A DNA stretch of 64,000 bases from Stenotrophomonas sp. 24(2023) (GTDB taxonomy: Bacteria > Pseudomonadota > Gammaproteobacteria > Xanthomonadales > Xanthomonadaceae). Below the pieces are notes generated by a model that ran no database searches, was not told where the DNA came from, and worked only from the letters and a program-made list of their open reading frames with translations. The translations under genes and the position numbers were made by a program. The stretch covers positions 248,001 through 312,000 of the forward strand of contig NZ_CP133160.1 of the NCBI RefSeq assembly GCF_030913365.1. Direction: 5' to 3'. Of this stretch, positions 63,901 through 64,000 are shown piece by piece (the first letter of the stretch is position 1; the number at the start of each line of letters is the position of its first letter).

Positions 63901-64000
63901 GAAGGCCGAAGCCCCGGTTGCCGTCGAAGCCCCGAAGGCCGAAGCCCCGGTTGCTGTCGAAGCACCGAAGGCGGAAGCCCCGGTCGCTGTCGAAGCGCCG
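60995..64000 (+). CDS. rne: Ribonuclease E (3' truncated by the window)
   Basis: The frame is open to the window end (1002 codons). S1 domain about 36-120; catalytic Asp301 (AVDVNSS) and Asp344 (VVIDFIDM); zinc-link Cys402 and Cys405 (CPRCDGHG). A membrane-targeting amphipathic helix [12 protein letters not shown] lies near 560. The degradosome scaffold has an Arg/Asp- and Asn-rich stretch (590-640), [14 protein letters not shown] near 796, and from residue 900 an 11-residue repeat [11 protein letters not shown]. It organises RNA decay. Confidence 0.96.
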   Translation, partial: MKRMLINATQAEELRVAIVDGQSLYDIDIEQPSKEQKKSNIYKGRIFRIEPSLEAAFVEYGGGRHGFLPLKEISRDYFQAGVDHNKAGIRELLKEGQEIVVQVDKEERGNKGAALTTFISLAGRYMVLMPNSPSAGGVSRRIEGEDRAALKDALDKLNIPDDMGVIIRTAGVGRDAEELQWDLDYLLNVWRAIAEAALSKPAPFLIYQESRLIVRALRDYLRADIGEILVDTEEMYEHAREFMQQVMPQTLRKLKHYKDDIPLFNRFQIESQIEGAYERNVRLPSGGSIVVDQTEALTAVDVNSSRATKGSDIEDTAFQTNLEAAEEVARQLRLRDLGGLVVIDFIDMASNKHQREVENRLANALKYDRARVQVGRISRFGLLEMSRQRLRPSLGESSQIVCPRCDGHGRMRSVESLSLSIIRVAEEHAMKENTGQVLVQAPVEIANYLLNEKRSALREIEQRHEAPIVIVADEQLHTPHYVVTRLRENELGEESGKPSYQRGTPRKLPVHALTKGQLNIPPPAVTQVKHTSPAPVREEVAPAPAPVPAPVVAPAPAASGGIVGWFKRVFGGESAPAAAPAPTARQPQGDGGRKDRNKDRNKDRKDRRDDNRGGNANAQGKDPGGRKERGERKERDERRQGNNGGNNANAQNGQNGQNKDAQPPRQPRDPQQQPQQQKPRNEQPQGQGQQQPKVKQPKPPRQDGDKPAEKPQRAATEAAPADAVVPVTAAAAAAIAVAAPQDAPAVAVTAPVANDAPLGTVVDAEATDGVVEASADAGTEGATVDANGDAAGEGATRRRRGRRGGRRRRRGNAENAAGGDALGDDQDDSDDGEDSDIIEPAVEQTGEVTAVAAAQPARPQPEFDFDDDIEPPATDAGKPARTPAAVAAAAPVVAVSSAVVEAPKVEAPAAVEAPKAEAPVAVEAPKAEAPVAVEAPKVEAPVAVEAPKAEAPVAVEAPKVEAPVAVEAPKAEAPVAVEAPKAEAPVAVEAPKAEAPVAVEAP
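63692..64000 (+). repeat. 33-bp in-frame tandem repeats in rne
   Basis: Nine full 33-bp units (63692, 63725 and so on) plus a partial tenth at the window end. Each encodes VEAPK(A/V)EAPVA. Copies differ mainly at synonymous sites and at K-A/K-V. Confidence 0.93.

Overview
The window looks like a chromosomal segment of a Stenotrophomonas-type gammaproteobacterium (family Xanthomonadaceae). The basis is uniformly high GC, Xanthomonad-type gene content (uncharacterised lipoproteins, a transmembrane repetitive protein, a TonB-dependent receptor next to phoD, 2-oxoglutarate dehydrogenase as sucA-sucB-lpdA), and many palindromic GTAG-headed elements of the kind described as SMAG repeats in S. maltophilia. 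No rRNA, tRNA, prophage, IS element, transposase or CRISPR array was seen. Nearly all genes look like core or lineage-core genes.

Layout. 1-2.6 kb: end of an ABC permease, a nine-repeat GSGD beta-helix protein and two lipoproteins. 2.7-5.8 kb: fumC and purB, divergent. 5.8-6.5 kb: a gene-free region with a ~100-bp inverted repeat, a strong terminator and an 18-C tract. 6.5-8.8 kb: a roxA-type ribosomal oxygenase and an acetyltransferase. 9.0-14.6 kb: sucA-sucB-lpdA with tandem terminators. 14.7-21.3 kb (minus strand): a hydrolase, a HEATH-motif protein, small membrane proteins, and a TonB receptor-phoD operon. 21.5-23.8 kb: dnaB and an FMN reductase. 23.8-28.7 kb: an unusual operon of a GST, a fused alpha/beta ketoacid dehydrogenase E1 and asparagine synthetase. 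28.8-38.9 kb: small housekeeping and envelope genes (tatD, tcdA, a cytochrome c'-like protein, glycine-zipper proteins, a cold-shock protein, pldA-arsC, and class I fumarase).

39.0-40.4 kb holds an ECF41 sigma factor and a carboxymuconolactone decarboxylase-like (AhpD-fold) gene. Each is preceded by a near-identical TGTCAC-N17-CGTC promoter, so the unit appears to be a complete self-regulated module. 40.5-46.8 kb: an ABC exporter, fpr behind two palindromic operators, a TlpA-like thioredoxin, glutathione peroxidase and a dipeptidyl carboxypeptidase. 47-54 kb: cfa, a DUF3298-like lipoprotein, a rhomboid-POT transporter operon, a degenerate endonuclease/exonuclease/phosphatase-fold protein and sodA. 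54 kb: a barnase-like RNase with an overlapping barstar gene. 55-59 kb: nfuA with a repetitive transmembrane protein, phhB, a TonB-C lipoprotein and zupT. 59.1-59.6 kb: six tandem SMAG dimers with an exact 89-bp period. 59.6-64 kb: rluC divergent from rne; rne has a long leader, is cut by the window edge, and carries 33-bp in-frame tandem repeats in its C-terminal half.

Themes. TCA-cycle enzymes (2-oxoglutarate dehydrogenase and both fumarase classes) and redox/oxidative-stress genes (fpr, sodA, GPx, TlpA, FMN reductase, the ECF41-regulated AhpD-fold protein) are strongly represented. Several genes have a -10-like hexamer 6-7 bases before the start codon, which suggests leaderless mRNAs. The best candidates for new biology are the ECF41 module, the GST/E1-fusion/asnB operon, the barnase-barstar pair, the fpr operators, the SMAG array and the RNase E repeat tail.
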